From: Actinoplanes campanulatus
Lineage (GTDB): Bacteria > Actinomycetota > Actinomycetes > Mycobacteriales > Micromonosporaceae
DNA length: 64,000 bases
NCBI RefSeq assembly: GCF_014647795.1
Contig: NZ_BMPW01000003.1
Coordinates: 62,001-126,000 of the forward strand
Direction: 5' to 3'
The notes under the pieces are model-generated. The model did not search any database, was not told where the DNA came from, and saw only the letters and a program-made list of their open reading frames with translations. Shown here piece by piece: positions 34,821 through 43,601 of this stretch. Each line of letters opens with the position of its first letter. Within the stretch, counting starts at the first letter, position 1. The position numbers and the translations under genes are program-made.

Positions 34821-37793
34821 TCAGTCAACGATCGCCTCCGGGGCCAGGGCGAACAGGTCGCGCAGGTCCTGAGTGGAGAGCGCGCTCAACCACCCCTCGC
34901 CGGACCCGACCACGCGCTCGGCCAGGACTCCCTTGTCGGCCAGCACACGGTCGATCCGCTCCTCCAGGGTGCCGAGGCAGACCAGCGTGTGCACATGGAC
35001 GTCACGCCGCTGGCCGATGCGGAACGCGCGGTCGGACGCCTGGGTCTCGGTCGCCGGGTTCCACCAACGGTCCACATGCACCACGTGGTTGGCGGCGGTC
35101 AGGTTGAGCCCGGTGCCGCCCGCCTTCAGCGACAGCACGAACACTCCCGGCCGGTCGGCCCGCTGGAACTCGGCGACCATGGCGTCGCGGGCGCCCCGGG
35201 GCGTGCCGCCGTGCAGGTAGCGCACCGGCACCCCGAACCGGGCCGCCAGATGCGGGGTGAGCATCGCGCCGAACCGGGCGAACTGGGTGAAGCACAGCAG
35301 GCTCTCGCCGGCGCCGAGCGCGTGGTCGACGATCTCCTCCAGCCGGTCGACCTTGCCGGAGCGGCCGGCCAGCGGCGAGTTGTCCTTGAGCAGCAGCGCC
35401 GGGTGCACACACGCCTGTTTGAGTTTCGTCATGGCGGCCAACACCAGACCCTTGCGCCACTTCTCGCCCGGTTCGGCGAGCCGCTCCAGCAGGTCGTCGA
35501 GGACCGCGCGGTAGAGGCTGACCTGCTCGGTGGTCATCCCGCAGAGGTGCCGGACGTGCCGTTTGGCAGGCAGGTCGGCGGCGATGCCGTGGTCCGCCTT
35601 GGTCCGCCGGAGCAGGAACGGCCGGGTCGCCTGGCGCAGGCGGGCCGCGGCGTCCTCGTCCGCGTAGCGCTCGATGGGGACCGCGAACCGGGCCCGGAAC
35701 GTGTGCGCCGACGCCAGCAGGCCCGGATTGACGAAGTCGAGAATCGACCAGAGCTCGGCCAGCCGGTTCTCCACCGGGGTGCCGGTCAGCGCGATCCGGT
35801 TGCGGGCCGGGAAGCGGCGCACGGCGCGGGCCGTCGCTCCGCCGCTGTTCTTGATGTGCTGTGCCTCGTCGAGCACCACCCGGTCCCACGAGACGGCGGC
35901 CAGCGCGTCGGCGTCGCGGACGGCTGTCGCGTAGGTGGTGAGCACGATGTCGGCCCCGGCGGCCAGGACGGCCGGTTCCTCCCGGTCGGCGCCGTGCAGC
36001 ACCCGCACCCGCAGACCGGGCGCGAACCGGGCCGCCTCACGCTGCCAGTTGCCCAGCACCGACAGCGGGCAGATGAGCAGGGCCGGCCCCGCCCGGTGGT
36101 GCAGCAGCAGCGCCAGCAGCTGCACGGTCTTGCCGAGGCCCATGTCGTCGGCCAGGCAGGCGCCCAGCCCCAGCGAGTCGAGGAAGGCCAGCCAGGAGAA
36201 ACCGCGAACCTGGTAGGGCCGGAGCGTCCCCACCAGACCGTCCGGCGGATCGAGCACCTCGAGCCGCTGGTCGAGCCGGCCGGTGAGCAGGTCGGCCAGC
36301 CAGCCCTCGCCGCGCGCGTCGGTCACCGGCAGCGGCAGCTCCTCGGGCGGCAGCAGGCGCATCACCCGCAGCGCGTCGCCCGCGGTCATCCGCCCGCCGC
36401 CCCGTTTCAGGAACGCCAGCCCGGCGGCCAGCCGCTCCGGGTCCAGGAAGACCCACCGGCCGCGGAGCCGGACCAGCGGCACCTTCGCCTTCGCCAGGTC
36501 GGCCAGGTCGTCCTCGGTGAGGGTGCGGCCGCCGAGCGCCAGGCCCCAGCGGTAGTCGACCAGCTCCCGCAGCCCGACCGCACGGTCGCGCAGGACCTGC
36601 GAGACCGGGTCGCGGCCGCGCACCTCCAGGGACAGCCCGAGGCTCGGCCGGCGGCGCCACCAGGCGGGCAGGAGAATGCCGTAACCCGCCTCCTCCAGCA
36701 CCGCGGCGTGGCTCAGGAAGCGGTGGGCGCCCTCGGTGTCGAGCAGCATCTCGCCCGGGTGGACACCGCGCAGCGCCTCGGCCAGATCGGGGTAGAGCCG
36801 GGCGGCCCGGCCCAGGCCGGCGAGCAGCCGCTCCTGCGGGTGCGAGGTCCAGCGGCGCAGCGGGGCCGACCGGTCCCGCCAGACCTGGGCGGCCGGCACC
36901 AGCACGCTCGGCTCGTCGACCGCCTGGAGCAGGAACTCGAGACGCCACGCGTCCTCCGGCAGCGGCACCTCGTCGGGCATCACCGGCTCGTGCTCGCGGG
37001 GATCGCTCAACCGGAAGCAGACCCGCACCTCGGCGCCGCGCGCGGCCTGCTCGAACCAGGCGCCGAGCCGCCCGGCCAGTTCGTCGGCGAGCGCCGGGGT
37101 GGCGTCGAACTCCGGCTCCCCGGTCAGCGCGGCGAGCCAGCCGTAGTCGGCCAGGGTGACCCCGGCCTCGGCCAGCCGGGTCCGCACGAGCCCGTCCACC
37201 AGCCGCTCCAGCGCCGCCGTGAAGGGGTCGCCGCCGGTCTCCGGCCGCTCGGCACGGCAGGCCGGTGGCATCCGGTTGAGCAGGGCGGAGCGGCGGACCG
37301 CGTCGGCGCCGGACAGGACCGGCTGCCAGCGGGCCGAGGGACGTGGGCCCTCGATCCGGACGACCGGGAGCACCCGCCCGCGCCGGACCAGGCTCGCCGC
37401 GAACCCGCACAGCTCGACCAGCCACTCCACCGAGGGCGCGGCCCGGCCCTCGAACTCGGCCACCAGATCGACGTCGAGGAACGGCACCACCGCCAGCGGC
37501 ACCCGCCACTGCCGGGCCCGCGGTGTGCCCCGGCGTGGTGGCAGCCCGAGATGCGGCGAGGCCAGCGGCCCGGCGCCGGTCGAGGGCAGCACCACCGTGG
37601 CCGTGCCGCCGTCGCCGGCCGGCAGCTCGGCGGACGGCACCGCGAACGGATGCTCCGGCGCCGCCCCGCGCCCGGCGGCGCCGTGGCCCGCGGCCGTGCC
37701 GTCCTCACCCCAGAGGGCCAGCGCCCCATCCGGCCGGAGGAGCCCGTGCAGGACCCGAACCCCGGCCGCGCCCGCGCGGACCACCTCGCTCAT
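34821..37793 (-). CDS. SNF2-family DEAD/DEAH helicase-like ATPase
   Basis: The C-terminal half of this 990-residue protein is a full SNF2 ATPase. It has Walker A (LADDMGLGKTVQLLALLLHH, near residue 545), the DEAQH box (near 642), LTGTPVENRL, and the C-terminal helicase lobe with LHGGTPRGARD, LSLKAGGTGLNLTAANHVV and DRAFRIGQRRDVHVH. The N-terminal half is the SNF2-associated helicase N-domain seen in bacterial HepA-like proteins. It translocates on double-stranded DNA using ATP. The ATG at 37793 was chosen over one 10 codons upstream because it begins the family-like sequence. The SWIM gene follows in the same operon. Confidence 0.93.
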   Translation of the reverse strand: MSEVVRAGAAGVRVLHGLLRPDGALALWGEDGTAAGHGAAGRGAAPEHPFAVPSAELPAGDGGTATVVLPSTGAGPLASPHLGLPPRRGTPRARQWRVPLAVVPFLDVDLVAEFEGRAAPSVEWLVELCGFAASLVRRGRVLPVVRIEGPRPSARWQPVLSGADAVRRSALLNRMPPACRAERPETGGDPFTAALERLVDGLVRTRLAEAGVTLADYGWLAALTGEPEFDATPALADELAGRLGAWFEQAARGAEVRVCFRLSDPREHEPVMPDEVPLPEDAWRLEFLLQAVDEPSVLVPAAQVWRDRSAPLRRWTSHPQERLLAGLGRAARLYPDLAEALRGVHPGEMLLDTEGAHRFLSHAAVLEEAGYGILLPAWWRRRPSLGLSLEVRGRDPVSQVLRDRAVGLRELVDYRWGLALGGRTLTEDDLADLAKAKVPLVRLRGRWVFLDPERLAAGLAFLKRGGGRMTAGDALRVMRLLPPEELPLPVTDARGEGWLADLLTGRLDQRLEVLDPPDGLVGTLRPYQVRGFSWLAFLDSLGLGACLADDMGLGKTVQLLALLLHHRAGPALLICPLSVLGNWQREAARFAPGLRVRVLHGADREEPAVLAAGADIVLTTYATAVRDADALAAVSWDRVVLDEAQHIKNSGGATARAVRRFPARNRIALTGTPVENRLAELWSILDFVNPGLLASAHTFRARFAVPIERYADEDAAARLRQATRPFLLRRTKADHGIAADLPAKRHVRHLCGMTTEQVSLYRAVLDDLLERLAEPGEKWRKGLVLAAMTKLKQACVHPALLLKDNSPLAGRSGKVDRLEEIVDHALGAGESLLCFTQFARFGAMLTPHLAARFGVPVRYLHGGTPRGARDAMVAEFQRADRPGVFVLSLKAGGTGLNLTAANHVVHVDRWWNPATETQASDRAFRIGQRRDVHVHTLVCLGTLEERIDRVLADKGVLAERVVGSGEGWLSALSTQDLRDLFALAPEAIVD

Positions 37794-37867
37794 GCCGCCG
37801 ACTCTAGGCCGCCCCTCTGACACTTCCGGGCCCCGAAGACGCCTCCGGCACCCCCGGCGTAACCAGC

Positions 37868-37953
37868 GTCACTCCCCGGTCCAGGCGGCCGCGAGCCGAC
37901 GTCACTCCACGGTCCAGGCGGCCGCGAGCCGTCGTCACTCCACGGTCCAGGTG
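37868..37953 (-). repeat. 33-bp repeat duplicating the 3' end and stop codon of the DUF5990 gene
   Basis: Copies begin at 37868, 37901 and 37934 (partial). On the minus strand, each copy contains TGGACC-G(T/G)G-GAGTGA, that is the C-terminal W-T-V-E or W-T-G-E followed by TGA. The unit is a multiple of three, so the gene's real stop is followed in frame by two more copies of the same ending. Confidence 0.9.
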
Positions 37954-38381
37954 ATCATCGGTGGGCGGACCCGGGCGCAGAGCGGCCCACCGTCGACATC
38001 GGTCAGGCCCAGGCGGCCGACCAGCACCCGGTCGCCGGAGCGAGCGGCCCGCAGCAGATCACCCGGGATGTCACCGAACATCAGCTTCGCCCGGCGGAAC
38101 ATCGCGAACGAGCCGTCCCCGGTGGCGCCCCAGCTCAGATAGAGGAAGCGGGCGCCCGGCCGGCCGTGCACCCACGGCCCGCCCACGTCGAGCAGGCCCT
38201 CGTCCCTCTCGCGGATGTCCACGTCCAGCTCCCAGACGGCACGGTCCGCATGCACCGGCCCCCGGTCCACGACCTCCCCACGCCGCTGCACCCCGACCTC
38301 CACGCCGCCGAGCCGCAGCGCCTCGGCCTGCGGGGCGCCGGACCGCCCGGGCAGTTCGTCCCCCTCGATCCGCATCCGCAT
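37935..38381 (-). CDS. DUF5990 family protein
   Basis: The 148-residue protein reads MRMRIEGDELPGR, then ADRAVWELDVDIRE, GPWVHGRPGARFLYLSWG, FAMFRRAKLMFGDIP and ends ITWTVE. This is the pattern of the actinobacterial DUF5990 proteins, whose function is unknown. It has no signal peptide or membrane segment. The 3' end is part of a 33-bp tandem repeat. It precedes the helicase gene on the same strand with a 141-bp gap, so cotranscription is possible but unproven. Confidence 0.75.
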   Translation of the reverse strand: MRMRIEGDELPGRSGAPQAEALRLGGVEVGVQRRGEVVDRGPVHADRAVWELDVDIRERDEGLLDVGGPWVHGRPGARFLYLSWGATGDGSFAMFRRAKLMFGDIPGDLLRAARSGDRVLVGRLGLTDVDGGPLCARVRPPMITWTVE

Positions 38382-39075
38382 GCCTCGACTGTAGGACCGC
38401 CGTGGTCCAGGTCCCCGCGTATCGCTTCCAGCCTCTTTTCCGGTACGCGTGAGGTCGCCCCGCCCGATCAGGACTGTTCCGCCCTACCCGCGAGCTCGCT
38501 GCCCGGTCCGGCCCGTGCCGCACGCGCCGGGCTGAGATCGGTGGCCGGGCAGGCCGGCCCGCCACCACATCCCCTCCCTGCCGCCGGTCACGGCGGCGCT
38601 CCAGGGCCCGCCGCTGCGGGCACGGTCGGACCTTGAGGACGGGTGGCCGCACACGGAGGACCCGGCGTGCGCGACCGCAGAGGTCATAAGCCATGTGAGC
38701 GCCCACGGCACCCGGACCGTGCGCGCCCACGCATCCCGAAGAGCCGCGACGATCCACTCCGCGTGGCCCTCGTCCATGCGGGTGGCGTGGATCCGGGCTG
38801 CGTGATGCCGGCGGTGGCGACGTGGGTGGAGGGTCGGCGGCAGCAACGGGACCCGCGCCACGGACGGCAGCGACGGGGTGGTGGCCCGGCCACCGATCTG
38901 AGCCCGGCGGGCGCGGCACAGGCCGGACCGGGCAGCCGGCTCGCGTGGCAGGGCGGAACGGCCCTGATAGGAACGGGACGGTGTAGCCGTACCGGAAACG
39001 GGTTGGGAGAGCGGGACCACCGATCACCGTGAGCAACGCCGAGCGGGTGACGTCACGCGGCGCTAGTGTGCGTTC
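38382..39075. repeat. Long imperfect inverted repeat in a 694-bp gap without a gene
   Basis: The left arm (38436-38550) and right arm (38884-38999) are near-complementary over about 115 bp. They share TTTCCGGTACG at the outer ends, then GTTCCGCCCT, GCTGCCCGGTCCGGCC, CGCCGGGCT and AGATCGGTGGCCGGG, with about ten differences and a small indel in the inner 100 bp. Weaker matching continues inward for another 40-50 bp. The spacer of about 330 bp has no frame that I recognise. A shorter relative of the inner arm lies at 61641-61690. This is consistent with a non-autonomous mobile or dispersed element, or a structured RNA. Confidence 0.75.
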
Positions 39076-40038
39076 ATGGAGGGTGCCGGCGGGGCGTGGT
39101 GTGACGGCGCCCTGCTGCGATTCCGCTATCGCGACCCGCGGCGGCGGTTGGCCGGCGTGCGGGTGCTCTCCTCGGCGTTCCGCGCCGATCTGGCCTATCG
39201 TCCCGACCTGAAGACCTGGGAGCTGTGCCGGGAGCGGCCGCCGCTGTGGCGGCTGGAGTACCGGCTGGAGCTGGTCCACGCGGACGGCACCCGCAGCGAG
39301 GAGGGGCCGTTGGAGCTGCGCTGCCCCGGCTACACCGAGCCGGAGTGGCTGACCGCGCCGGCGGGGCCCGGGGTGTGGCGGCGGTTGCGGCTTCCGGTCC
39401 TGGGAGCGGCGCGGGTGTGGTCGCCGAACAGAACAGCCGGGCGGGTGCTGATGGCGCACGACGGCGCCGACTACGACCGGCTGGGTGCGCTGGGCCGGTT
39501 CGCGGCGACTTCTCCGGTGCCCTTTCACCTGGTGCTGCTGCCGGCGCGACGGCGGGAGGAGTGGTTCTCCGCCGATCCCGGCTATGCCGCGCTGCTCTGC
39601 TGCCGGATCCTGCCGCGGGTCCGGGCCGCCCTCGACGCCGGCCCGGTGATCGGCGCCGGGGTGAGTCTGGGCGCGCTGGCCATGCTGCACGCCCAGCGCG
39701 CGCATCCGGATGGTTTCGCCGGCCTGTTCCTGCAGTCGGGCAGCTATTTCCAGCCCCGGTACGACCGGCAGGAGTCCGGCTTCCCGCGATGGGGGCGGGT
39801 GGTCCGGTTCACCGGCCGGATGCGTGCCGCGTCCACCGGCCCGGCCGTGCCGGTGACGCTGACCTGCGGCGCCGCTGAGGAGAATCTGGCCAACAACCGG
39901 GACATGGCGGATTTCTTGCGGAAACAGGGGTATCCCGTGGCGTTCGCGGAGAATCCGGACGCTCATACGTGGACCGGATGGCGTGACGCTCTGCACCCGC
40001 ACCTGACCGATCTCCTGCGACGGGTGTGGCCGGACTGA
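39076..40038 (+). CDS. Esterase of the enterochelin esterase-like alpha/beta hydrolase type
   Basis: The protein has an N-terminal beta-rich part (RFRYRDPRRRLAGVRVLSS, KTWELCRERPPLWRLEYRLELVHADG) like the N-domain of Fes-type esterases, then an alpha/beta hydrolase domain. The nucleophile elbow is GAGVSLGALA and a likely catalytic histidine is in DAHTWTGWRDAL. No signal peptide is seen, so it is cytoplasmic. The ATP-grasp gene starts 22 bp downstream, which makes an operon likely. Enterochelin hydrolysis is not implied because no siderophore genes are nearby. Confidence 0.8.
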   Translation: MEGAGGAWCDGALLRFRYRDPRRRLAGVRVLSSAFRADLAYRPDLKTWELCRERPPLWRLEYRLELVHADGTRSEEGPLELRCPGYTEPEWLTAPAGPGVWRRLRLPVLGAARVWSPNRTAGRVLMAHDGADYDRLGALGRFAATSPVPFHLVLLPARRREEWFSADPGYAALLCCRILPRVRAALDAGPVIGAGVSLGALAMLHAQRAHPDGFAGLFLQSGSYFQPRYDRQESGFPRWGRVVRFTGRMRAASTGPAVPVTLTCGAAEENLANNRDMADFLRKQGYPVAFAENPDAHTWTGWRDALHPHLTDLLRRVWPD

Positions 40039-40060
40039 CTCGAGAAGAAGGGGAGACGAC

Positions 40061-41299
40061 GTGGCCGACGTCGAGCACACGATCGGAATGCTGCTGGGCA
40101 CCGAGGACGACTGGCCACGCGCCTACGAGTCGCTGATGCGGCGGCTCGGGCTGGTCACCGCGGCGGACGGGCGCACCCATCGGGCCCAGCCGGTACGCGT
40201 CACGATCGAGCCGTTCAACCTGCGCGACAAGCCACGGCACGACCTGGTCATCGACCGTCTGGCGTACTGGTACTACCACCCGCGGGAGTGGCTCAAGAAG
40301 ATCGCGCTGATGGACGACGTCTACCTGTTGAACAGCCCGTTCACCTTCCAGTCGATGGAGAAGCACGCGGCCTACTGCGCCATGATGCGGCTCGGGCTGA
40401 AGGTGCCGGAGACGGTCCTGGTGCCGTACAAGAACCCCCTCGAGAACTCCCGGTGGGCCTACACGGCGGCCCGTTACAACCGGCCGTTCGACCTGGAGGC
40501 GACGGCGGCCGGGATCGGGTACCCGCTGTGGATGAAGCCGTACGACGGGGGCGCCTGGGTCGGGGTGTCGAAGATCCGCGATCAGGAGGAACTGCATTCG
40601 GCGTACGACGCGTCCGGCGAGCGGCTCATGCACCTGCAGGCGTCGGTGGAGGGCTACGACGTCTTCGCCCGGAGCCTGAGCATCGGCCCGGAGACGATGG
40701 TGATGAGGTTCCGCCCGGAGCAGCCGATGCACGCCCGCTACGAGGTGGACCACGACTTCCTGTCGGCGGCCGCCGGCGACGAGGTGGTGACGATCTCCCG
40801 GCTGATCAACGCGTTCTTCCGGTGGGAGTTCAACAGTTGCGAGTCGCTGGTGCGCGATGGCGACGTGCACCCGATCGACTACGCCAACGCCTGCCCGGAC
40901 GTGTCGCTGACCTCGCTGCACTACTACTTCCCGTGGGCCATGACGGCGCTGGTGCGGTGGACGGTCTACTGCGTGGTGACCGGTCGGCGGCCGCGGCTCG
41001 ACATGAACACCGCCGGCTACTTCGCGATCGCGGACGATTCGGACCGGACATACGCCGAAAAACTGGAAGGTTATCGGGAACTCACCGATGACTACTTTGA
41101 AATAGAGAAATATCAGGAGTTCTGTGGCAAGCACCTCGGGACCATCGACGGCATCGTGTACGACTGGGTCGACTCCGACGAGTTCCGGTCGCTGCTGCGC
41201 GAGACCGTCCGCGCCATGTACCCGGTGCACGAGCACGAGAAGTTCCTGGCGCACTTCGGCGGACTGATCGACGCATGGATCCGTGACCAGGGGCGTTGA
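40061..41299 (+). CDS. ATP-grasp ligase, RimK-like
   Basis: The 412-residue protein has the ATP-grasp layout. [29 protein letters not shown] and [30 protein letters not shown] form the N-terminal part. Next comes the nucleotide-binding lysine and glycine-rich loop in [32 protein letters not shown] supplies late metal-binding residues. Such enzymes join a carboxylate to an amine or thiol through an acyl phosphate. The start is a GTG with GAAGGGGAG upstream. The partner esterase suggests a pair that makes and trims an ester- or amide-containing metabolite (inference). Confidence 0.75.
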   Translation: MADVEHTIGMLLGTEDDWPRAYESLMRRLGLVTAADGRTHRAQPVRVTIEPFNLRDKPRHDLVIDRLAYWYYHPREWLKKIALMDDVYLLNSPFTFQSMEKHAAYCAMMRLGLKVPETVLVPYKNPLENSRWAYTAARYNRPFDLEATAAGIGYPLWMKPYDGGAWVGVSKIRDQEELHSAYDASGERLMHLQASVEGYDVFARSLSIGPETMVMRFRPEQPMHARYEVDHDFLSAAAGDEVVTISRLINAFFRWEFNSCESLVRDGDVHPIDYANACPDVSLTSLHYYFPWAMTALVRWTVYCVVTGRRPRLDMNTAGYFAIADDSDRTYAEKLEGYRELTDDYFEIEKYQEFCGKHLGTIDGIVYDWVDSDEFRSLLRETVRAMYPVHEHEKFLAHFGGLIDAWIRDQGR

Positions 41300-41325
41300 C
41301 GCCGCAACAGGTACGCAACCAATAT
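41296..41325 (+). promoter_or_regulatory. Probable GH9 promoter giving a leaderless transcript
   Basis: A -35-like TTGACG (41296-41301) and a -10-like CAATAT (41320-41325) are 18 bp apart. Transcription would start about seven bases later, at or next to the ATG at 41332. No ribosome-binding site precedes that ATG. The -35 box overlaps the stop region of the ATP-grasp gene. Confidence 0.5.
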
Positions 41326-41331
41326 GTGTCC

Positions 41332-43542
41332 ATGCATCTATGGGAGCGCTCCCTCAAGATAGCCACCGTCACCGCACTGGTCATCGCCGGAGCCGCGGCG
41401 CCGGCCTATGCCGAAGAAGTCGAACAGGTCGTCAACGGCGGTTTCGACAACGGCGCCGACCCCTTCTGGGCCAACGGCGGCATGACCATCGAGCTGGTCG
41501 ACGGCCGGGCCTGCGTCGACGTCCCGGGCGGCACCACCAACCGCTGGGACGCCGCGATCGGGCAGAACGACATCGATCTGGTCGCCGGCGAGACGTACCG
41601 GTTCAGCTTCGACGCCTCCGGCGACCCGGCCGGCCACGTGGTCCGGGCGATCACCGGCCTGTCGGTCAGCCCCTACGACACCTACTTCGAGCAGTCACCG
41701 GTCCTCGGCGGCCTCACCCACTACGAGTACACGTTCACCGCCAGCACCAGCACCGCGCAGGGCCAGGTCGCCTTCCAGGTCGGCGGCAGCCCGGACCCGT
41801 GGCGGTTCTGTGTGGACGACGTCTCGCTGGTCGGCGGCGTGCCGCCGGAGGTCTACGAGCCGGACACCGGGCCGCGCGTGCGGGTCAACCAGGTCGCCTA
41901 CCTGCCGGACGGCCCGAAGGGCGCCACCCTGGTCACCTCGTCGACGACCGCGCTGCCCTGGGAGTTGCGCACCGCCGCCGGCGCCGTCGTCGCCCGTGGA
42001 ACCACGACGCCCCGCGGCACCGACGTGTCCTCCGGGCAGAACGTGCACACCATCGACTTCGGAAGATTCCGGAAGAACGCCACCGGGCTCACCCTCACCG
42101 CCGACGGCGAGACCTCACGGCCCTTCGACATCAAACCCGGGGCGTACGACAAGCTGCGCACCGACGCGCTCAAGTTGTACTACACCCAGCGCTCCGGCAT
42201 CGAGATCCGTGACGACCTACGACCGGGGTACGCCCGCCCGGCCGGTCACGTCGACGTCGCCCCGAACCGCGGTGACGGCGCGGTGCCCTGCCAGCCCGGC
42301 GTCTGCGACTACACGCTGGACGTGCGCGGCGGCTGGTACGACGCCGGCGACCACGGCAAGTACGTCGTCAACGGCGGCATCTCGGTCTGGGAGCTGCTGT
42401 CGGAGTACGAGCACAACAAGGGCTCCCGCAAGGTGAACCTGACCATCCCGGAGAGCGGGAACCGCGTCCCGGACATCCTCGACGAGGCCCGCTGGGAGCT
42501 GGAGTTCCTGCTCAGCATGCAGGTGCCGGCCGGCAAGCCGAACGCCGGCCTGGTCCACCACAAGATCCACGACCAGGCGTGGACCGGCCTGCCGCTGCTG
42601 CCGCACCTCGACCCGCAGCCCCGTGAGCTGCACCCGGTCTCCACCGCGGCGACCCTGAACGTGGCCGCCACCGCCGCCCAGGCGGCCCGCCTCTACAAGC
42701 CGTTCGACGCGGCCTTCGCGGCCCGGGCGCTCGCCGCCGCGCGCACCGCCTACGACGCCGCCAAGGCGAACCCGGCCCTGTACGCCCCCGTGTCCGACGG
42801 CACCGGCGGCGGTCCCTACAACGACGACAAGGTGACCGACGAGTTCTACTGGGCGGCCGCCGAGCTGTACCTGACCACCGGCGAGAAGAGGTACGCGACC
42901 GACGTGCTGGCGTCGCCGGAGCACACCGCCGACGTGTTCGGCCCGGTGGCGTTCGACTGGGCGGTCACCGCGGCCGCCGCGAAGATGGATCTCGCCCTCA
43001 CCCCGAACCGGCTGCCCGGCCTGTCCGCGGTGAAGGCCCAGGTCGTCAACGGCGCCGAGGAGTATCTGGCGGTCCAGAGACAGCACCCGTACGGCGTCGG
43101 CTACGCGCCCACGAACAACGTCTGGGACTGGGGCTCCAGCAGCATCATCGCCAACAACCTGGTGGTGATCGCCGCGGCCCACCGGATCACCGGAAAGGAC
43201 CGGTACCGGGACGGCCTGCTGACGGGCCTGGACTACCTGTTCGGCCGCAACGCCCTGAACATCTCCTACGTCACCGGCTACGGCGAGGTCAACGCGAACA
43301 ACCAGCACAGCCGCTGGTACGCCGCACAGCTCGACCCGTCGCTGCCGCACCCGCCGGCCGGCACCCTGTCCGGCGGGCCCAACTCGTCGATCCAGGATCC
43401 GGTCGCGCAGAACCTGCTCAAGGGCTGCACCGGCCAGTTCTGCTTCATCGACGACATCCAGTCCTGGTCCACCAACGAGCTCACCATCAACTGGAACGCG
43501 GCGCTCGCTCACCTGATCGGCTACGTCGCCGAAGACTGCTGA
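41332..43542 (+). CDS. Secreted GH9 cellulase with N-terminal CBM
   Basis: A signal peptide ([20 protein letters not shown]) leads to a CBM4/9-like module (about 28-170, [16 protein letters not shown] to [13 protein letters not shown]), then an Ig-like CelD-N module (about 178-270, [19 protein letters not shown]), and a GH9 catalytic domain to the C-terminus. The GH9 active-site segment [17 protein letters not shown] holds the catalytic aspartates, and [18 protein letters not shown] near the C-terminus holds the general acid glutamate. The enzyme cleaves beta-1,4-glucan outside the cell. A cellulose-responsive operator lies within codons 4-8. No dockerin is seen. Confidence 0.92.
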   Translation: MHLWERSLKIATVTALVIAGAAAPAYAEEVEQVVNGGFDNGADPFWANGGMTIELVDGRACVDVPGGTTNRWDAAIGQNDIDLVAGETYRFSFDASGDPAGHVVRAITGLSVSPYDTYFEQSPVLGGLTHYEYTFTASTSTAQGQVAFQVGGSPDPWRFCVDDVSLVGGVPPEVYEPDTGPRVRVNQVAYLPDGPKGATLVTSSTTALPWELRTAAGAVVARGTTTPRGTDVSSGQNVHTIDFGRFRKNATGLTLTADGETSRPFDIKPGAYDKLRTDALKLYYTQRSGIEIRDDLRPGYARPAGHVDVAPNRGDGAVPCQPGVCDYTLDVRGGWYDAGDHGKYVVNGGISVWELLSEYEHNKGSRKVNLTIPESGNRVPDILDEARWELEFLLSMQVPAGKPNAGLVHHKIHDQAWTGLPLLPHLDPQPRELHPVSTAATLNVAATAAQAARLYKPFDAAFAARALAAARTAYDAAKANPALYAPVSDGTGGGPYNDDKVTDEFYWAAAELYLTTGEKRYATDVLASPEHTADVFGPVAFDWAVTAAAAKMDLALTPNRLPGLSAVKAQVVNGAEEYLAVQRQHPYGVGYAPTNNVWDWGSSSIIANNLVVIAAAHRITGKDRYRDGLLTGLDYLFGRNALNISYVTGYGEVNANNQHSRWYAAQLDPSLPHPPAGTLSGGPNSSIQDPVAQNLLKGCTGQFCFIDDIQSWSTNELTINWNAALAHLIGYVAEDC
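41341..41354 (+). promoter_or_regulatory. CebR/CelR-like operator
   Basis: TGGGAGCGCTCCCT matches the 14-bp palindrome TGGGAGCGCTCCCA bound by the LacI-family cellulase regulators CelR (Thermobifida) and CebR (Streptomyces) at 13 of 14 positions. It lies at about +10 relative to the predicted start of transcription, inside codons 4-8 of the GH9 gene. No LacI-type regulator gene is in the window. Confidence 0.7.
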
Positions 43543-43553
43543 GTGCCCGGCTC

Positions 43554-43598
43554 GCCCTCCTCCCCTAGGCTGCCGGAAGGGACCTTCGGGAGGAGGGC
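43554..43598 (+). promoter_or_regulatory. Hairpin spanning the P450 ribosome-binding site
   Basis: GCCCTCCTCCC (43554-43564) and GGGAGGAGGGC (43588-43598) are perfect 11-bp complements around a 23-base loop. The right arm is the purine-rich ribosome-binding site of the P450 gene, whose GTG starts four bases later. The left arm begins 12 bp after the GH9 stop. It could end GH9 transcripts and also restrict P450 translation. Confidence 0.65.
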
Positions 43599-43601
43599 AC
43601 C

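Noticed and set aside
38071-40101. 676-codon minus-strand frame
   Set aside because: It is antisense to the esterase gene and crosses the inverted repeat; its sequence is Arg/Pro-rich shadow translation.
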